Source of the DNA: Croceibacterium_A sp964439725 | GTDB taxonomy: Bacteria; Pseudomonadota; Alphaproteobacteria; Sphingomonadales; Sphingomonadaceae | Reading direction: 5' to 3' | NCBI GenBank assembly: GCA_964439725.1 | Contig: CAYTPY010000102.1 | Span: forward strand, 1-6,713 | Length of the DNA: 6,713 nt | Shown: positions 5,621 through 6,713 of the stretch, in pieces | Position numbering within the stretch: position 1 is the first letter of the stretch | Layout: each line of letters begins with the position of its first letter | Program-made: the position numbers and the translations under genes | The notes under the pieces: model-generated | Seen by the model: the letters and a program-made list of their open reading frames with translations, nothing else | What the model was told of the DNA's origin: nothing | Databases searched by the model: none

Positions 5621-5940
5621 ACCTCGTCCTCATCCGCCCTCAGCCACTCTTCTGAAATCTCGCCGCCATCTTCGATCGGATCGTCAGCTTCCAGCCAGTC
5701 GCGCTCCTCTTCCGTCAGCCCGAGCACGCCGATACGCTTCGCGTCCTCCTCCCATCCCTCGCGCACCTTGCGCTTGACCGGCACGGCAACAATTTTGCCG
5801 TCTTCGATTCGCACATCGATCTTGCTTCCGCTTGTCATGCCGAGCTCGTCGAGGATTGCCTTCGGAACGATCATCCCGGTGGAGTTGCCCATCTTGCGGA
5901 GCGTGGTGCGCAAATGGCGATTTTCGAAGGGCGCGTTCAT
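5617..5940 (-). CDS. mazE: MazE-like AbrB-domain antitoxin
   Basis: A 107-residue antitoxin. Residues about 11-55 form the AbrB/MazE swapped-hairpin DNA-binding domain (LRKMGNSTGMIVPKAILDELGM, then KIDVRIEDGKIVAVPV). The C-terminal part (about 60-107) is highly acidic, with REGWEEDAKR, TEEERDWLEADDP and EEWLRADEDE; in the family this tail wraps around the toxin dimer and blocks its active site. By family rule the MazE dimer, alone and with MazF, represses its own promoter. The stop codon overlaps the toxin start by 4 nt, giving coupled translation with antitoxin first. ATG 5940 has no visible Shine-Dalgarno, but the domain begins close enough that later starts would damage it. This is the first gene of the mazE-mazF unit, 232 bp downstream of the membrane protein gene. 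Confidence 0.9.
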   Translation of the reverse strand: MNAPFENRHLRTTLRKMGNSTGMIVPKAILDELGMTSGSKIDVRIEDGKIVAVPVKRKVREGWEEDAKRIGVLGLTEEERDWLEADDPIEDGGEISEEWLRADEDEV

Positions 5941-5946
5941 GTGCGT

Positions 5947-5980
5947 CAGTTAGTACGATGTAAGCACGGGCTCAATTCAA
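5947..5980 (-). promoter_or_regulatory. Weak candidate promoter region of mazEF
   Basis: On the minus strand two overlapping options exist: TTGAGC (5970-5975) with TAACTG (5947-5952) at 17 nt, or TTGAAT (5975-5980) with TACTAA (5950-5955) at 19 nt. Either would start transcription at or near ATG 5940, consistent with the missing Shine-Dalgarno. The -10 matches are poor, and no convincing MazE operator repeat is visible here. Confidence 0.2.
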
Positions 5981-6086
5981 GGCGCGATAGCCAGGTACCC
6001 GCGGGCGAAGAATGTGGCCGCGCGACTTAACCTTCGGGATACTTGGACGGCCGTTCGCATTTAGGCGCCCGTGTCGGCCACGTCGA

Positions 6087-6120
6087 AACTCCCGGTGAGA
6101 TCGAGACACTCCTGAGAGTT
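6087..6120. other. Interrupted inverted repeat in the 230-bp gap before mazEF
   Basis: AACTC (6087-6091) and GAGTT (6116-6120) are complementary outer arms, with an inner GGTG/CACT pairing (6094-6097 with 6107-6110). It lies in the non-coding stretch 5941-6172, where no gene or RNA was recognised. It is downstream of the membrane protein gene on the minus strand and could be a transcript-end hairpin, but it has internal mismatches and no U-tract. Confidence 0.2.
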
Positions 6121-6172
6121 CAAGATGCAGAGCCGGCGGTCATGCGCGCGTTCCGCCAGGCCGCGCGAGGCG

Positions 6173-6535
6173 TCAAACCCGAAGTCGTGCCGCAATCATC
6201 GCGACCAGCATTGCGGGAAGCGATAGCACTCCCAAGAGCAGTACCCCCACGACGATGAGAGGCCCCGCACCGGATTGAGCCACCATCACGGGCAGCTGCG
6301 CGAAAACGACGAGGGCCCCGATAAGCCAAGCACCGCTTCGAGCGAAAAATCCAAGTAGCCCCGATACGGCTAAAGCTAGGAGGTAGGCGAGCCAGTACCT
6401 GGGCGAATCCCAGGGTTCTGCCACATCGAAAATTATGCTCGCTGTGGCCCAAAGCACAACGCCTGCAATCAACGCGGCAACTCCAACTAGAGCCGTGCTA
6501 CCCGAGACGTTGCGGTGTTCGTCCAAGCCTATCAC
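6173..6535 (-). CDS. Small integral membrane protein with four predicted helices
   Basis: Function not recognised. The 120-residue protein has four hydrophobic stretches likely to span the inner membrane: about 14-35 (ALVGVAALIAGVVLWATASI), 47-64, 69-87 and 92-116, joined by short loops. The longest loop (36-46, FDVAEPWDSPR) is acidic, and the C-terminus ends ARLRV. The start is GTG 6535-6533, which overlaps the cobT stop as GTGA (4 nt), with GAGG 4 nt upstream. This is a classic coupled arrangement and is the main reason for trusting the start. It is therefore co-transcribed with cobT. No known cobalamin-pathway membrane family is recognised, so the link to cobalt chelation is positional only. 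Base composition is a little less GC-rich than the neighbours. Confidence 0.72.
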   Translation of the reverse strand: MIGLDEHRNVSGSTALVGVAALIAGVVLWATASIIFDVAEPWDSPRYWLAYLLALAVSGLLGFFARSGAWLIGALVVFAQLPVMVAQSGAGPLIVVGVLLLGVLSLPAMLVAMIAARLRV

Positions 6536-6713
6536 TCCACCTCGAACAAACCCGCCAGCTGCTCGATGATCGTCCCGCCGAGCTGTTCGACGTCCATGAT
6601 CGTCACGGCCCGCTTGTAGTAGCGGGTGACGTCGTGGCCGATGCCTATGGCGACGAGTTGGACCGGGCTCTGCTTCTCGATCCAGTCGATCACCTTGCGC
6701 AGGTGCGTCTCGA
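6532..6713 (-). CDS. cobT: Cobaltochelatase subunit CobT, C-terminal end (N-terminus beyond window)
   Basis: The last 59 codons of a minus-strand gene that enters from the right edge. The translation includes VIDWIEKQSPVQLVAIGIGH, then DVTRYYKRAVTIMDVEQLGG and EQLAGLF, ending FEVE. The IGIGHDVTRYY...AVTI.D.EQLGG pattern is the hallmark of the CobT C-terminal von Willebrand A-like domain. CobT, with CobS and CobN, forms the ATP-dependent aerobic cobaltochelatase that inserts cobalt into hydrogenobyrinate a,c-diamide in aerobic cobalamin synthesis; CobS/CobT form an AAA-type chaperone-like module in the cytosol. The MIDAS part lies outside the window. Its stop codon overlaps the start of the membrane protein gene. 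Confidence 0.88.
   Translation of the reverse strand, partial: ETHLRKVIDWIEKQSPVQLVAIGIGHDVTRYYKRAVTIMDVEQLGGTIIEQLAGLFEVE

Noticed and set aside
5941..6172. Possible hidden gene or RNA in the gap before mazEF
   Set aside because: Both strands were read; no frame with family features, tRNA fold or clear terminator was found, only an imperfect inverted repeat.
6043..6258. 71-codon plus-strand open frame
   Set aside because: It overlaps the membrane protein gene end antisense, has no ribosome binding site and no recognisable features.

Overview
The window is GC-rich, densely packed chromosomal DNA, probably from an alphaproteobacterium of the Sphingomonadales (a sphingomonad or Erythrobacteraceae-like organism). 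This placement rests on the style of the CysS protein, the S24 regulator paired with a small divergent gene, and the CobT C-terminus. It is an inference from remembered protein families, not a database result.

Layout from left to right. (1) A secreted protein with two tandem SnoaL/NTF2-like domains lies on the minus strand and runs off the left edge. A divergent plus-strand gene encodes a small retropepsin-like aspartyl protease that is probably exported. (2) An HTH plus S24-peptidase (LexA/CI-like) regulator on the minus strand shares a 127-bp region with a divergent plus-strand pair: a 62-aa HTH-like protein and an overlapping 115-aa conserved hypothetical. (3) A minus-strand block is transcribed right to left: the end of cobT (runs off the right edge), a four-helix membrane protein starting inside the cobT stop codon, a 230-bp gap, a MazE/AbrB antitoxin with a 4-nt overlap into a MazF toxin, cysS, and a D-2-hydroxyacid dehydrogenase.

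Functionally this is mostly housekeeping (cysteinyl-tRNA synthetase, cobaltochelatase) with small regulatory and stress modules between. The most notable observation is in the toxin gene. The mazF frame stops at CTT TGA, yet the +1 frame directly after it encodes an 18-residue helix that looks like the missing MazF C-terminus, followed by a stop. One extra T explains this, as a mutation or sequencing error. The junction is also the CUU-UGA core used in the programmed +1 frameshift of the release factor 2 gene, so controlled recoding is possible but unproven. The second notable feature is the CI/Cro-like arrangement of the S24 regulator and the small HTH gene, with a perfect inverted repeat between them. 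No CRISPR array, tRNA, rRNA or insertion sequence was recognised.
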